64,000 nucleotides of DNA, taken from NCBI RefSeq assembly GCF_023898315.1, contig NC_064614.1, positions 113,925,501 to 113,989,500 of the forward strand, written 5' to 3'. Below, one piece after another: positions 23,048 through 33,475 of the stretch (within the stretch, counting starts at the first letter, position 1; each line of letters begins with the position of its first letter). The notes under the pieces were generated by a model that saw only the letters and a program-made list of their open reading frames with translations, did not search any database and had not been told where the DNA came from. This DNA is from Schistocerca nitens. Its lineage: Eukaryota > Arthropoda > Insecta > Orthoptera > Acrididae. Made by a program: the position numbers and the translations under genes.

Positions 23048-24469
23048 CACTCCTGGAAATGGAAAAAAGAACACATTGACACCGGTGTGTCAGACCCACC
23101 ATACTTGCTCCGGACACTGCGAGAGGGCTGTACAAGCAATGATCACACGCACGGCACAGCGGACACACCAGGACCCGCGGTGTTGGCCGTCGAATGGTGC
23201 TAGCTGCGCAGCATTTGTGCACCGCCGTCGTCAGTGTCAGCCAGTTTGCCGTGGCATACGGAGCTCCATCGCAGTCTTTAACACTGGTAGCATGCCGCGA
23301 CAGCGTGGACGTGAACCGTATGTGCAGTTGACGGACTTTGAGCGAGGGCGTATAGTGGGCATGCGGGAGGCCGGGTGGACGTACCGCCGAATTGCTCAAC
23401 ACGTGGGGCGTGAGGTCTCCACAGTACATCGATGTTGTCGCCAGTGGTCGGCGGAAGGTGCACGTGCCCGTCGACCTGGGACCGGACCGCAGCGACGCAC
23501 GGATGCACGCCAAGACCGAAGGATCCTACGCAGTGCCGTAGGGGACCGCACCGCCACTTCCCAGCAAATTAGGGACACTGTTGCTCCTGGGGTATCGGCG
23601 AGGACCATTCGCAACCGTCTCCATGAAGCTGGGCCACGGTCCCGCATACCGTTAGGGCGTCTTCCGCTCACGCCCCAACATCGTGCAGCCCGCCTCCAGT
23701 GGTGTCGCGACAGGCGTGAATGGAGGAACGAATGGAGACGTGTCGTCTTCAGCGATGAGAGTCGCTTCTGCCTTGGTGCCAATGATGGTCGTATGCGTGT
23801 TTGGCGCCGTGCAGGTGAGCGCCACAATCAGGACTGCATACGACCGAGGCACACAGGGCCAACACCCGGCATCATGGTGTGGGGAGCGATCTCCTACACT
23901 GGCCGTACACCACTGGTGATCGTCGAGGGGACACTGAATAGTGCACGGTACATCCAAACCGTCATCGAACCCATCGTTCTACCATTCCTAGACCGGCAAG
24001 GGAACTTGCTGTTCCAACAGGACAATGCACGTCCGCATGTATCCCGTGCCACCCAACGTGCTCTAGAAGGTGTAAGTCAACTACCCTGGCCAGCAAGATC
24101 TCCGGATCTGTCCCCCATTGAGCATGTTTGGGACTGGATGAAGCGTCGTCTCACGCGGTCTGCACGTCCAGCACGAACGCTGGTCCAACTGAGGCGCCAG
24201 GTGGAAATGGCATGGCAAGCCGTTCCACAGGACTACATCCAGCATCTCTACGATCGTCTCCATGGGAGAATAGCAGCCTGCATTGCTGCGAAAGGTGGAT
24301 ATACACTGTATTAGTGCCGACATTGTGCATGCTCTGTTGCCTGTGTCTATGTGCCTGTGGTTCTGTCAGTGTGATCATGTGATGTATCTGACCCCAGGAA
24401 TGTGTCAATAAAGTTTCCCCTTCCTGGGACAATGAATTCACGGTGTTCTTATTTCAATTTCCAGGAGTG
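23048..24469 (+). mobile_element. Tc1-like DNA transposon, copy 1, intact-looking (1422 bp)
   Basis: Terminal inverted repeats CACTCCTGGAAATGGAAA (start) and TTTCAATTTCCAGGAGTG (end), flanked by TA on both sides (23046-23047 and 24470-24471), the standard Tc1/mariner target duplication. The second copy at 45537-46958 has exactly the same length. It lies inside the fold-back repeat F2. Confidence 0.97.
23292..24314 (+). CDS. Tc1-like transposase, 340 aa, uninterrupted
   Basis: This cut-and-paste transposase binds the terminal repeats and moves the element. The start at MPRQRGREPYVQL is preferred over the upstream in-frame Met at 22962, which lies outside the transposon. An N-terminal helix-turn-helix covers about residues 15-50 (DFERGRIVGMREAGWTYRRI) and a second about 88-135. 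The catalytic triad is D155 in VVFSDESRF, D244 in FQQDNARPH and E277 in SPDLSPIEHVWDWMK. Only 32 residues lie between D244 and E277, against 34 in classical Tc1. The length equals that of typical Tc1 proteins and no break was seen, so it may be active or recently active. Confidence 0.95.
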   Translation: MPRQRGREPYVQLTDFERGRIVGMREAGWTYRRIAQHVGREVSTVHRCCRQWSAEGARARRPGTGPQRRTDARQDRRILRSAVGDRTATSQQIRDTVAPGVSARTIRNRLHEAGPRSRIPLGRLPLTPQHRAARLQWCRDRREWRNEWRRVVFSDESRFCLGANDGRMRVWRRAGERHNQDCIRPRHTGPTPGIMVWGAISYTGRTPLVIVEGTLNSARYIQTVIEPIVLPFLDRQGNLLFQQDNARPHVSRATQRALEGVSQLPWPARSPDLSPIEHVWDWMKRRLTRSARPARTLVQLRRQVEMAWQAVPQDYIQHLYDRLHGRIAACIAAKGGYTLY

Positions 24470-25461
24470 TATGTGTTGTGCTTACTAGACAACGTGCCGA
24501 CCACTACGCCATCCGGACACAGTGGTTACCACAACCGCACGGACTAGCCTACCACGCTTCCTGTCAGAGCCAGATGTAGTGCCCCTGCTACTGATGTAGT
24601 GCCCCTGCTCATTAGCATCATTACTCGCGGCATCTCACTGAGTCCCATAAGAGTTCGAGCTTGGTGTGCGTCCGTATTGAAGGGCTCATTGGCCGTCATC
24701 GCCGTAATCATATACGAGGTGTCAGCTCTTTCGGAAGTATCCCAAAAGAATGGACACCATTTTGATCTTGCGGCCACTATGAAGCAAGACACAAAGTGAG
24801 ATATTAGCCGCCAATGAACACTGATTTATATCAATGGGGCTACTTGAAAATTTGTGCCGGACCGGACTTCGAACCCGAGTCTCCTCCTTACTAGGCAGAT
24901 GTTCCGACTATTGCATCATCTGGACACAGTGGTCACTGGCCACTGGCAGATAATGTCTTCAATTCCTTTGTGTCTCGATTCACAGTAGCTGTAGGATCAA
25001 AATGATGCCCTTGGAAATCCCCGAAAAAACAGACAGCTCATTTATACTTACGGCGATGACGGCCAATGAGGCCTCAGTGCAGATATGCAGCAAGCTTTGA
25101 CACTTATGGGAACCGGTGAGATGGCACCAGTGATGTGGCTAATCATCAAGGTCACTACGTCAGTAGTGTGTGGTATTAGTTGAGAATTTGGGTCTGACAG
25201 AAGGCGTGCTAGGGTAGTCCGTGTGGTTGTTGTGACCACTGTGTTCGGATGACGTAGTGATCAGCGCATCTACCCAATAAGCAGAAGACCTGGTTTCGAA
25301 TTCCACTTCGGTACAAATTTTCAAATTTCCCTATTAATATACTCGTAAATCAGTGCCCACTGGCAGTTAATGTCTTTGATTCCTCTGTCTCTTGATTCAT
25401 AATGGGTGAAGGATCAAAACGATGTTTGTTATGTATGAAGATAGTAACTGTTCTCGAAAGA

Positions 25462-25650
25462 GAGCCGAGCGGTCTAAGGCGCTGCAGTCATGGACTATGC
25501 GGCTGGTCCCGGCGGAGTTTCGAGTCCTCCCTCGGGTATGGGTGTGTGTTTGTCCTTAGAATAATTTAGGTTAAGTAGTGTGTAAGCTTAGGGACTGATG
25601 ACCTTAGCAGTTAAGTCACATAAGATTTCACACACATTTGAACTTTTTTT
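25462..25650 (+). mobile_element. tRNA-derived SINE, family 2
   Basis: Head GAGCCGAGCGGTCTAAGGCG with an A-box, B-box-like GTTTCGAGTCCTCC, body GGTGTGTGTTTGTCCTTAGA, and an A/T-rich tail. Flanked by an exact 10-bp duplication TCTCGAAAGA at 25452-25461 and 25651-25660. Confidence 0.95.
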
Positions 25651-25659
25651 TCTCGAAAG

Positions 25660-26065
25660 AACAGATACCATTGACAACCGTGCAGCTTCCCTAGAATAAA
25701 TGATAATTAATGAAACCCTCAGCTGCCGACAGGTGTTGCGGATACTCGTATACCTCGATGGGCACAGCTGAAAATGTGTGTCCCAACTGGGACTCGAACC
25801 CGGGATCTCCTGCTTACGTGGCAGACGCTCTATTCATCTGAGCCTACCGAGGACACAGATGAACAGCGTGACTGCAGAGACTTATCCCTTGAACGCTGGA
25901 TGTGAAACCCACATTCCCAACTGTCCACAATTCTACATATGTAATGTACCTAACAGATATTTGTCCATCCACTCATTACTCGCCCACACTTTGGTGATTC
26001 CCGTAGGAGTTCGGGCAACCTGTGCGTATTCGCACAGACGAAGGTCAGTGGCTGGGTAGCCTTTA
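25660..26065 (-). repeat. tRNA-like repeat, family F3, single arm
   Basis: Contains a minus-strand tRNA-like module at about 25775-25860 with a GGGTTCGAGTCCCAGTTGGG-type B-box. Flanking sequence (GTTCTCGAAAGAACAGATAC and AATAAATGATAATTAAT) recurs at 26090-26155, so this is one unit of an imperfect direct repeat. Confidence 0.7.
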
Positions 26066-26084
26066 ACTATATGTACTAAGCTAA

Positions 26085-26760
26085 TAACTGTTCTCGAAAG
26101 AACAGATACCGTTAATGACCGTTCAGCTCCTCTAGAATAAATGATAATTAATTGAAACCCTCAGCTGGCGACAGTTGTTGTTGATATACCTCGATGGGGA
26201 CTGCTGAAAATGTGTGCCCCGACCGGGACTCGAACCAGGGATCTCCTGCTTACGTGGCAGACGCTCTACCCATCTGAGCCACCGAGGACACAGATGAATA
26301 GCGCGACTGCAGGGACTTATCCCTTGCACCCTTCCCGTGAGACCCACATTCCCAGCTGTCAATTCTACATTTGTGGGTCTCACGGGAAGCGTGCAAGGGA
26401 TAAGTCCCTGCAGTCGCGCTATTACTCTGTGCCTCGGTGGCTCAGATGGACGCCGGCACGGTAGCTCAGCGAGTTCTGTCAGAGGGTTTAGATACCCTCT
26501 GTAATAAAAAAAACTGAGTGAACGGATCAACGAACAACCTGAACGAGTGTCATCGGACGTCCGTCACGAACAAATTCGACGATCAATATAGAACAAAATG
26601 AGATTTAAAAAAAAAATGGTTAGAGAGTCTGCCACGTAAGCAGGAGATCCCGGGTTCGAGTCCCGGTCGGGGCACACATTTTCAGCAGTCCCCATCGAGG
26701 TATATCAACAACAAGTGTCGGCAGCTGAGGGTTTCAATTAATTATCATTCATTTTTGTTA
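26085..26760. repeat. Fold-back repeat F3 with complete tRNA-like arms
   Basis: Left arm 26150-26365 (minus) and right arm 26367-26750 (plus) are inverted copies. The right arm carries GTGCCTCGGTGGCTCAGATGG, then after an insertion GTCTGCCACGTAAGCAGGAG and CGGGTTCGAGTCCCGGTCGG. Together these have the parts of a tRNA cloverleaf: an acceptor stem that pairs, an anticodon stem CTGC/GCAG with loop CACGTAA, and a B-box. It is judged a repeat and not a working tRNA gene, because the right copy is split and the left copy has stem changes. Confidence 0.75.
26450..26616 (+). mobile_element. Short SINE-like element inserted after the A-box, second copy
   Basis: Begins ACGCCGGCACGGTAGCTCAG and ends in an A-rich tail followed by ATGG. 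It interrupts GGCTCAGATGG and TTAGAGAGTCTGCC of the F3 arm. Same family and same relative position as the 21921-22067 copy. Confidence 0.72.
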
Positions 26761-27868
26761 TTTCGGAAATAACACGACTTATTGTGTAAAACCTTTAACG
26801 TTATGTTTCTTAATGATTAGGCTATGGCTGTATTTTATATTATAAATTCGGTCAACAATCATATGAAATAACGAAAATAAAATTGTTGTTGTCCATGGAA
26901 GCTTTTAGACAGGCAACCTCCAACTAGCACCAACAACAAATAATACAGTTACCTCTGCTATGCGATGCGCCACGCCTATACTCGCGCAGGTGCCCAGCGG
27001 CGGCCGTGGCTTTCCGCGGCGGACTGACGGTGCTATCTGGATGGCCAGCAGCCACCACATCGACCTGCGGGCGTCACGCGGACGCGCAGGTGGATACCAG
27101 ACAGCCGAGAGCTGTCGCCATCGACCCGCACAAATGTTCTACATCGAGGCAGCGCCGAGCGCACACGGCAAGTACCCGGTATAACAGTAATCATGTTCAC
27201 TGTAAAAGGCCTCTTTACTTACGGCCTGTAATCGCACCGACCGAAATTGAAACACCACTCTGATATTTATCAGACTTCGTGGCGCTGTTGAGCAAATGAC
27301 GGGTGTGAAATAATTAAGCTTCCATTCGGCTGGGAACTGACGTCTATGATCAACATCAGTATTAGATTGCCATCCGCCTCTTCGTCAGCGCCAGTCGAAC
27401 ATACCTGCGATCTTCACATGGTGTAGCTAGAGTTGCGCACTACCAAAACTACGATTCGGTAGTTTTGGTTCAGTTCATAAATGACGAAGGAAATGATCGG
27501 ATTACCGGTGATAGTGGTGGCATTGGTAGCGAAAGAAACACACGAGTAAATGAACGTGTGAAAGAGAAACCGGGAGCCGACTGCTTTCCTTTGACTTTTT
27601 ATTTGTTTGTTTGTTTGCTTGCTTTTTACTAGTTAGAACCGCACGTAGTTCAGTGTTAGTTTATTGTGAATTTGATATACTTACAAAACGCTTCATAAGC
27701 AATAAAAGTTAGCTAATCGCGTAACTTCTGCGCTTTTATCCAAACAAAGTAATTATTTTTGATGCAAGTGCGCTTTACATGAGCAAACGTAAAAAAAAGT
27801 CTGTGTAATTGTTGCTGTTAGTTTGTACTCAATAGAACGTTCTTCATCATGATCAAAGGTAAGAGTTT
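26761..27868. other. Unidentified DNA with a GC-rich patch
   Basis: The stretch 26955-27180 is GC-rich and has short overlapping open frames of low credibility. A short TTTG run lies near 27605. No family was recognised. Confidence 0.4.
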
Positions 27869-27876
27869 TCTGTTAC

Positions 27877-28072
27877 CAAATGGTTCAAATGGCTCTGAGC
27901 ACTATGGGACTTAACTTCTGAGGTCATCAGTCCCCTAGAACTTAGAACTACTTAAACCTAGCTAACCTAAGCACATTACGCACATCCATGCCCCGAGGCA
28001 GGATTCGAACCTGCGACCGTAGCGGTCGTGCGGTTCCAGACTGTAGCACCTAGAACCGCTCGGCCACCCCGA
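27877..28072 (-). mobile_element. tRNA-derived SINE, family 1
   Basis: Tail (AAATGGTTCAAATGGCTCTG) on the left, tRNA-like head with GGATTCGAACCTGCGACCG on the right. Flanked by TTCTGTTA at 27869-27876 and 28073-28080. Confidence 0.95.
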
Positions 28073-28080
28073 TTCTGTTA

Positions 28081-28770
28081 TCATTGATAATTTCGAAACA
28101 TGTTTGTGAATAACAGAAATGTGTTTTATATAGGCTCGACCCAGTATGAAGCGATGTTTGATATGTTTTTTTACAGGTTTCTCTTAATTTTTTTTGAGGA
28201 AATTGCGTTTTATAGAGCCATATGATACATCTGTATTGTCTTAATTTTTCGTTTTTAATACAACATCCCTCTGTTTCACGTTAAACGAATAAAAGCTGAA
28301 TTAAACATTGACAGTTTCAATTTTGTTACAAATACTGCTTGTTTTTAAGTAAAAGGCAGGAAGACAACTATGTGGAGCGTAAACGTTCTATAGGTTACTC
28401 GGCCCTTTATATATGCTCACTCAGTTTCTACGTGGTTCCTCGCTTCCTAAATCTAGGGGAATCTAGTGAGACACTGATCACAAACGCAAACGAAGTGATC
28501 TAATTAACGCCCGACAGGTACGCAACACACCTAACGTACAGGTAACGCGATTCCGATCTTAACTGTCTATGGCTAGTAGGATAACTACTGCAGTCTACGC
28601 TTGGTCTAGGGTGGCCTACTGTCGTCTTACAACTCTAGGTTTAGGCCTTCTATAGGGATCTGTGCCTACACGTCTTGCCTCACACTGGTCCAGAGTCCAT
28701 CTTGTTAGCACAGATTCTGCAGTCATTGCCCTGCAACCACAGACACCTGTCTGTACGATCTGTCGGTATG
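28081..28770. other. Unidentified DNA
   Basis: No coding or recognised family. Confidence 0.4.
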
Positions 28771-28771
28771 A

Positions 28772-29088
28772 TGCTCTCATGCCACCAGTCCGACCTTTCT
28801 TAAAGACCAAAGATGACCATAAATGCGCGCATACGTGTGCGTCCTCTGAGGATGCTATGTTACGATCACCGTCTGAAAAGTTCCGGTAATGCTAGACACA
28901 CCCGTAACCGTTATGCACTCACACCACATTTCATCTTCAGGAATGGCTTTTTTCTGTACAGAAAAGAAGCTCGCTCTTATGCCAATAGTCCGACCTTTCT
29001 TAAAGACCAAAGATGACGATAAATGCGCGAATACGTGTGCGTCCTCTGAGGATGCTATATTGTGATCACCGTCTGAAAAGTTCCGGTA
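28772..29088. repeat. Direct repeat, two units of about 117 bp at 199-bp spacing
   Basis: Units at 28772-28888 and 28971-29088 share ACCTTTCTTAAAGACCAAAG, ATAAATGCGCG, TGTGCGTCCTCTGAGGATGC and GTCTGAAAAGTTCCGGTA. They differ by scattered substitutions. No coding function seen. Confidence 0.9.
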
Positions 29089-29225
29089 TGGAATGTTAAT
29101 AAACATTTTCCACAGCCGTGGAAATGGTGGTGTTTTAGCCTGGTAGCATTTAGTCGAGCTGTTCACGGTGTAGCACTTCCGCTAGCGTAGCTCACACTGT
29201 GTGAGACTTACGTAAACATCAAGCT

Positions 29226-29440
29226 GCTGCTGGTGTTGGGATCTGCAGTCCGAAGACTGGTTTGATGCAGGACTCCAAGCCAGTCTACGCTGTTGTAAAA
29301 GTCTCTTCATCTCTGTATAACTACTGCAATCTGCATTTGCTTTAACCTGCTTACTTCAGTAAAGCCTTCGTGTCTCTCTGCTATTTGTAACCCCCACGCT
29401 TCTCCCCAATTCCACCTCAAATGTTCCTTGTAGTCTGAGG
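29226..29440 (-). mobile_element. 3'-end fragment of an RTE-type LINE
   Basis: The sequence AGACTGGTTTGATGCAG followed by TCTTCATCTCTGTATAAC matches the 3' end of the RTE copies at 4650 and 44490. It is diverged and truncated. Confidence 0.75.
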
Positions 29441-29521
29441 ATGTAAAAAGCTTTTAGGAATTTAAAAAAACTGGATGATCGAGGAAGAACAGGTACTCTA
29501 CTTCGTTCATCAGACGAATAA

Positions 29522-29726
29522 GGGCCGGCCGTTGTGACCGAGCGGTTCTAGTCGCTTCAGTCCGGAACCGCGCTGCTGCTGCTGTCGCAGGTTCGAATCC
29601 TGCCTCGGGAATGGATGTGTGATGTCCTTAGGTTAGTTAGGTTTAGGTAATTCAAAGTCTAGGGGACTGACGACCTCAGATGTTATGTCCTATAGTGTTT
29701 AGAACCATTTGAACTATCCATTTTGA
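29522..29726 (+). mobile_element. tRNA-derived SINE, family 1
   Basis: Head GGCCGGCCGTTGTGACCGAG, B-box GGTTCGAATCC, tail near AACCATTTGAAC. Flanked by ACGAATAA at 29514-29521 and 29727-29734. The head has a short CTG repeat where other copies have GCGACCGCTACG. Confidence 0.95.
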
Positions 29727-29839
29727 ACGAATAAACCTGATGTAAACAAACACAAACGCGATGATTGGTCAGTAGCCGTAGCTCCGGAACACTGGTGTTG
29801 TTCCGCTCTTGCAAGTAGAGCCAGCTTATGCATTAGACT

Positions 29840-30080
29840 GGATTGGATTGATATGGGGGGAGGAGACCAAACTGCGAGGTCATCGGTCTCATCGAACTAG
29901 GGAAGGATGAAGAAGGAAGTCGGCCTTGCCCTTTCAAAGGAACCATCCCGGCATTTGCCTGAAGCGATTTAGAGAAATCACGGAAAACCTAAATCAGGAT
30001 GGCTGGACGCAGGATTGAACCGTCGTCCTCCCGAATGCGAGTCCAGTGTGCTAAACACTGCGCCACCTCGCTCGGTACTC
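29840..30080 (-). mobile_element. tRNA-derived SINE, family 3
   Basis: Reverse complement begins with GCGAGGTGGCGCAGTGTTTA (A-box) and GACGGTTCAATCC (B-box), then a tail with TTTAGGTTTTCCGTGATTTC. It is flanked by the 13-bp near-exact duplication TATG(C/T)ATTAGACT at 29827-29839 and 30081-30093. Confidence 0.93.
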
Positions 30081-30093
30081 TATGTATTAGACT

Positions 30094-30747
30094 ACTTGTT
30101 ACTATGAAACTGTAAAAGAAATTTAAGACATTCTGGTGTATTAGCAGACATCGACGTTTTTCTTTATCATACTTAGCTAAGTAATTTGTATTTCAAACAT
30201 CGTGTACAGTCACAGTCTCTGTAAACGATACTTGCGAGAGTTTTTCTCGCTGTTAGTACATACTGTGAAAATAGATGACACTGCTTCCCGCTTCGTAGTG
30301 AAACATGCGCGGCGAAACGCCGTTAATGGCGAGAAACAAATTGTTCTCAATGTTTTTCACAAGGTTACAGAGAATAATAAGCTTTGATATTTTTCGAGAA
30401 TCACTATATAATAAAGTAATTAAAGATTGTATTTAAATTACATGCGAGGTTCTGTAAGTAAATATCCATAGGTCGCTGGTTCGAATCTGCTTCGGCGGAA
30501 ACATTTTTGTAGCTGTAACTCAGAAGGACAACTGGAATTCTCTTTCACCGGATTGAATCTTCACCTGGGCGACGGTGATTATCGCGAGGAGGAGCCCGAA
30601 ATATTGACGTACCATGAGACGATTATGATTATTCCCAGAGACAAAATAAGTAATGCATGAATTATTGAATACTAATACTGTAATTAGTAATATTCTGGAT
30701 GGGATACAGTTTATATGTATGTTTTTCACTACTGAAAGTTTTGAAAT
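30094..30747. other. Unidentified DNA with a short tRNA-like B-box remnant
   Basis: GGTCGCTGGTTCGAATCTGC at about 30471-30490 looks like the end of a tRNA-like head without its front. No other feature seen. Confidence 0.4.
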
Positions 30748-30758
30748 ACGTCACATTA

Positions 30759-30952
30759 GCCGGCCGCTGTGGCCGAGCTGATGTAGGCGCTTCAGTCTGG
30801 AACCGCGCGACCGCTACGGTCGCAGGTTCGAATCCTGCATCGGGCATGGATGTGTATGATGTCCTTAGGTTAGTGAGGTTTAAGTAGTTTTAAGTTCTAG
30901 GGGACTGATGACCTCAGATGTTAAGTCCCATAGTGCTCAGAGCCATTTTTGA
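30759..30952 (+). mobile_element. tRNA-derived SINE, family 1
   Basis: Head GCCGGCCGCTGTGGCCGAGC, B-box GCAGGTTCGAATCCTGC, tail near AGAGCCATTTTTG. Flanked by ACGTC(A/T)CATTA at 30748-30758 and 30953-30963. Confidence 0.94.
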
Positions 30953-30963
30953 ACGTCTCATTA

Positions 30964-31574
30964 TTTTGTTCTCTGGGGTGACAAATTAACCAACTTCACA
31001 TGTTAAAAAAAATTCGTAGCATCGTTGAATGTCAGTCGTATATGCTGTGGGGCGGCGGTTCGGATCTCGTTATGATCCATAATTTTTTTGTTCGGTTTGA
31101 ATACCTACATCATTTAAATATGAAATTCATCAAATATATGTTAATTAACTTCACTATCACTTTTGAAGAAAACTCCACGTCTTCTAGTTTCTAATTACGT
31201 ATCGTACTCAAAATTCTGGTTTTCATTGCAAATATAAATTCTTAGTTATCGATATTTTATAACAGGTTGTTAGAGAATGTTGAAGTTAACAAAACATCCA
31301 GAGTCAAATATTTTGGAGAAAAACGTAAAATCAGATCCTCTTTGTTCGGATATTTCCATTGTTTTGAAGAACAGATTTGGACTTACACCAGCCAGAGAGA
31401 TCAGCATCGTAGAAACATCGAAAACAATAATTATCACAGCTTCGAGCACGCTGCACAAATGCCGCATTTTTACAGTTGTCACTCTACAATAATCTTGCGA
31501 TGTGTCCTGTCAATCGATCTATTGTTATCGTCAAACTGCACCATAAAGTTCCTTTCTTATCCAATTAGATGCTG
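30964..31574. other. Unidentified AT-rich DNA
   Basis: Overlapping short open frames near 31267-31596 on both strands show no domain and are treated as chance. Confidence 0.4.
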
Positions 31575-31688
31575 TAGCTCTTCATTAGTTACTTGATTTA
31601 CCACTCTAATCCTCAGCATTCTTCCGTAGGACAGAATTTCAAAAGCTTACAATCTCCTCCTGTATGTACTGTTTATCGTCCTGGTATT
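31575..31688 (-). mobile_element. Small RTE-type LINE fragment
   Basis: TCATTAGTTACTTGATTTAC and CTCAGCATTCTTCCGTAG parallel the RT C-terminal part of the RTE copies at 4918-5010. Truncated on both sides. Confidence 0.7.
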
Positions 31689-32130
31689 GCTCATTTATGA
31701 AATGTAGAGTGAATTATCAGCAAAAGCGGGAGAAATTTTGTCGTGGACCATTGTCACAAAAGTTTCGTAAGAGTAAAGTGTAAGAATACGTGGAAAATCA
31801 ATGCGAGTTTTATTCTACACCAAATGTTTTTGTAAGGGCATGAAGTTAAAAGTTGCTTAAATATAAATAAATTTGCAGCACTAATTGGTTAAAACTGCAG
31901 CGCCCGTGAATGATGAAGATCAGCCATTATGTGGGTTATCGTTTTGATATAAACCATTCCCAGTTTCAGAACTAATGTTCTGGCAGTTAACTTTACAATT
32001 CAATTTCAACGTATTTTATCATGTGGGAGAGGCTTGGACTTCTAGAAAACATTAAGTTAACCATTACTGAAATTAACAAAAGACCGTTGTGTGTATCCGT
32101 GGAAGGTAGGAGAGAGAAAGAAAGAGGCTT

Positions 32131-32181
<51 letters not shown>

Positions 32182-32345
32182 GTCAGATTGGCTGCACAAC
32201 AAGCATTGTACTAGATATGATCATTAACTTAATTCTACACAAGTCGTCGCTGCCCTACACATTTCAAATAAGTGAAGAACAAAGTGTGATGAGTTAACAT
32301 ACTCGTACATCTACTAGGAGGAGTGAAACTTGAACACACTCGTCT
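31689..32345. other. Unidentified DNA containing a GA microsatellite
   Basis: Nothing recognised apart from the GA repeat noted separately. Confidence 0.4.
32132..32182 (+). repeat. (GA)n microsatellite
   Basis: Run of AG/GA dinucleotides with one interruption. The Ser-Leu and Arg-Glu open frames over it are artefacts of the repeat. Confidence 0.95.
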
Positions 32346-32355
32346 GATATGTGTT

Positions 32356-32559
32356 GAAAAAAATGGTTCAAATGGCTCTGTGCACTATGGGTCTTAACAG
32401 CTGAGGTCATCAGTCCCCTAGAACTTAGAACTACTTAAACTTAACTAACGCAAAGACATCACACACACCCATCCCCGAGGCCGGATTCGAACCTGCGACC
32501 ATAGCGGTCGCGCGGTTCCAGACTGAAGCACCTAGAACCGCTCGGCCACACTGACCGGC
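32356..32559 (-). mobile_element. tRNA-derived SINE, family 1
   Basis: Tail on the left (AATGGTTCAAATGGCTCTG), head on the right ending CTCGGCCACACTGACCGGC. Flanked by an exact 10-bp duplication GATATGTGTT at 32346-32355 and 32560-32569. Confidence 0.96.
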
Positions 32560-32630
32560 GATATGTGTTAAATTTAGTGATAAGTGGGTATTTCTCGTTA
32601 GGGGGAACTCATAAAATGATTACCCACACT

Positions 32631-33185
32631 TGTAAGTAGGCTGTTTATGTTTTCTTATTGGCAACGTTACGTAGCGCTCTGTATGAAAATCACTGGCTGT
32701 GCTGTGTGCAGTCTGTGGCTAGTTTGCATTGTTGTCTGCCATTGTAGTGTTGGGCAGCGGCAGCTGGATGTTAACAGCGCGTAGCATTGCGCAGTTGGAG
32801 GTGAGCCGCCAGTAGTGGTGGATGTGGGGAGAGAGATGGCGGAGTTTTGAAATTTGTAAGACTGGATGTCAATTACGACTATTAAGGTAAATACATTGTT
32901 TGTTCTCTATTAAAATCTTTCATTTGCTAACTATGCCTATCAGTAGTTAGTGCCTTCCGTAGTTTGAATCTTTTATTTAGCTGGCAGTAGTGGCGCTCGC
33001 TGTATTGCAGTAGTTCGAGTAACGAAGATTTTTGGTGAGGTAAGTGATTTGTGAAAGGTATAGGTTAATGTTAGTCAGGGCCATTCTTTTGTAGGGGTTT
33101 TTTGAAAGTCAGATTGCGTTGCGCTAAAAAAATTGTGTGTCAGTTTAAGCACAGTCTTGTATAATTTTAAAAAGGGGACGTTTCA
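32631..33185 (+). repeat. 5' LTR
   Basis: 555 bp, TG...CA ends, nearly identical to the 3' LTR. Confidence 0.93.
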
Positions 33186-33475
33186 TATGTCGACCCTTAG
33201 CCGAGGATATCTCACTGGAATCTTCTGATTTTTTCTTGTAGTTTGTGTAATTAGTGTAGCTATTGTTTATTGCTAGCGCGTAATCATAGAGAGAATTTCC
33301 TTTGTAGTTGTAGTTTTTCATTGTTGTACAGTAAAACAGTTGTGGCATGCATGTAGATTTGCACCAAGTATTTCGCAGCTGCAATTAACTAGATATTATT
33401 TTCAGTGCTATGTTAATGTGTTCTCTTATTTTTGCTCTTCAAATTGCGCTTTTCTGTGTTATCGTGTGAAATATT

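Larger units (their letters stand above)
22990..25320. repeat. Large fold-back repeat with tRNA-like arms, family F2, holding a Tc1 insertion
   Basis: Three tRNA-like modules are visible. Two are on the minus strand, at 23015-23046 continuing at 24472-24540, and at 24835-24935. One is on the plus strand at 25228-25318 with GACCACTGTGTTCGGATG and GGTTTCGAATTCC. Between the second and third, 24620-24730 and 25045-25125 are inverted copies sharing GGCGATGACGGCCAATGAG. The first module is split by the Tc1-like element at a TA. Confidence 0.7.

Noticed and set aside
23396-23827. Long antisense open frames over the Tc1-like transposase (143 aa and others, in both copies)
   Set aside because: They are shadows caused by the GC-rich transposase frame; the sense frame carries the DDE motifs.
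26208-26290. A possible true tRNA gene (CGT-type anticodon loop)
   Set aside because: It lies in one arm of a fold-back repeat with a split second copy and stem differences, so a tRNA-derived repeat is more likely. A covariance-model scan would decide.
32091-32297. Arg-Glu-rich frame
   Set aside because: Artefact of the GA microsatellite.
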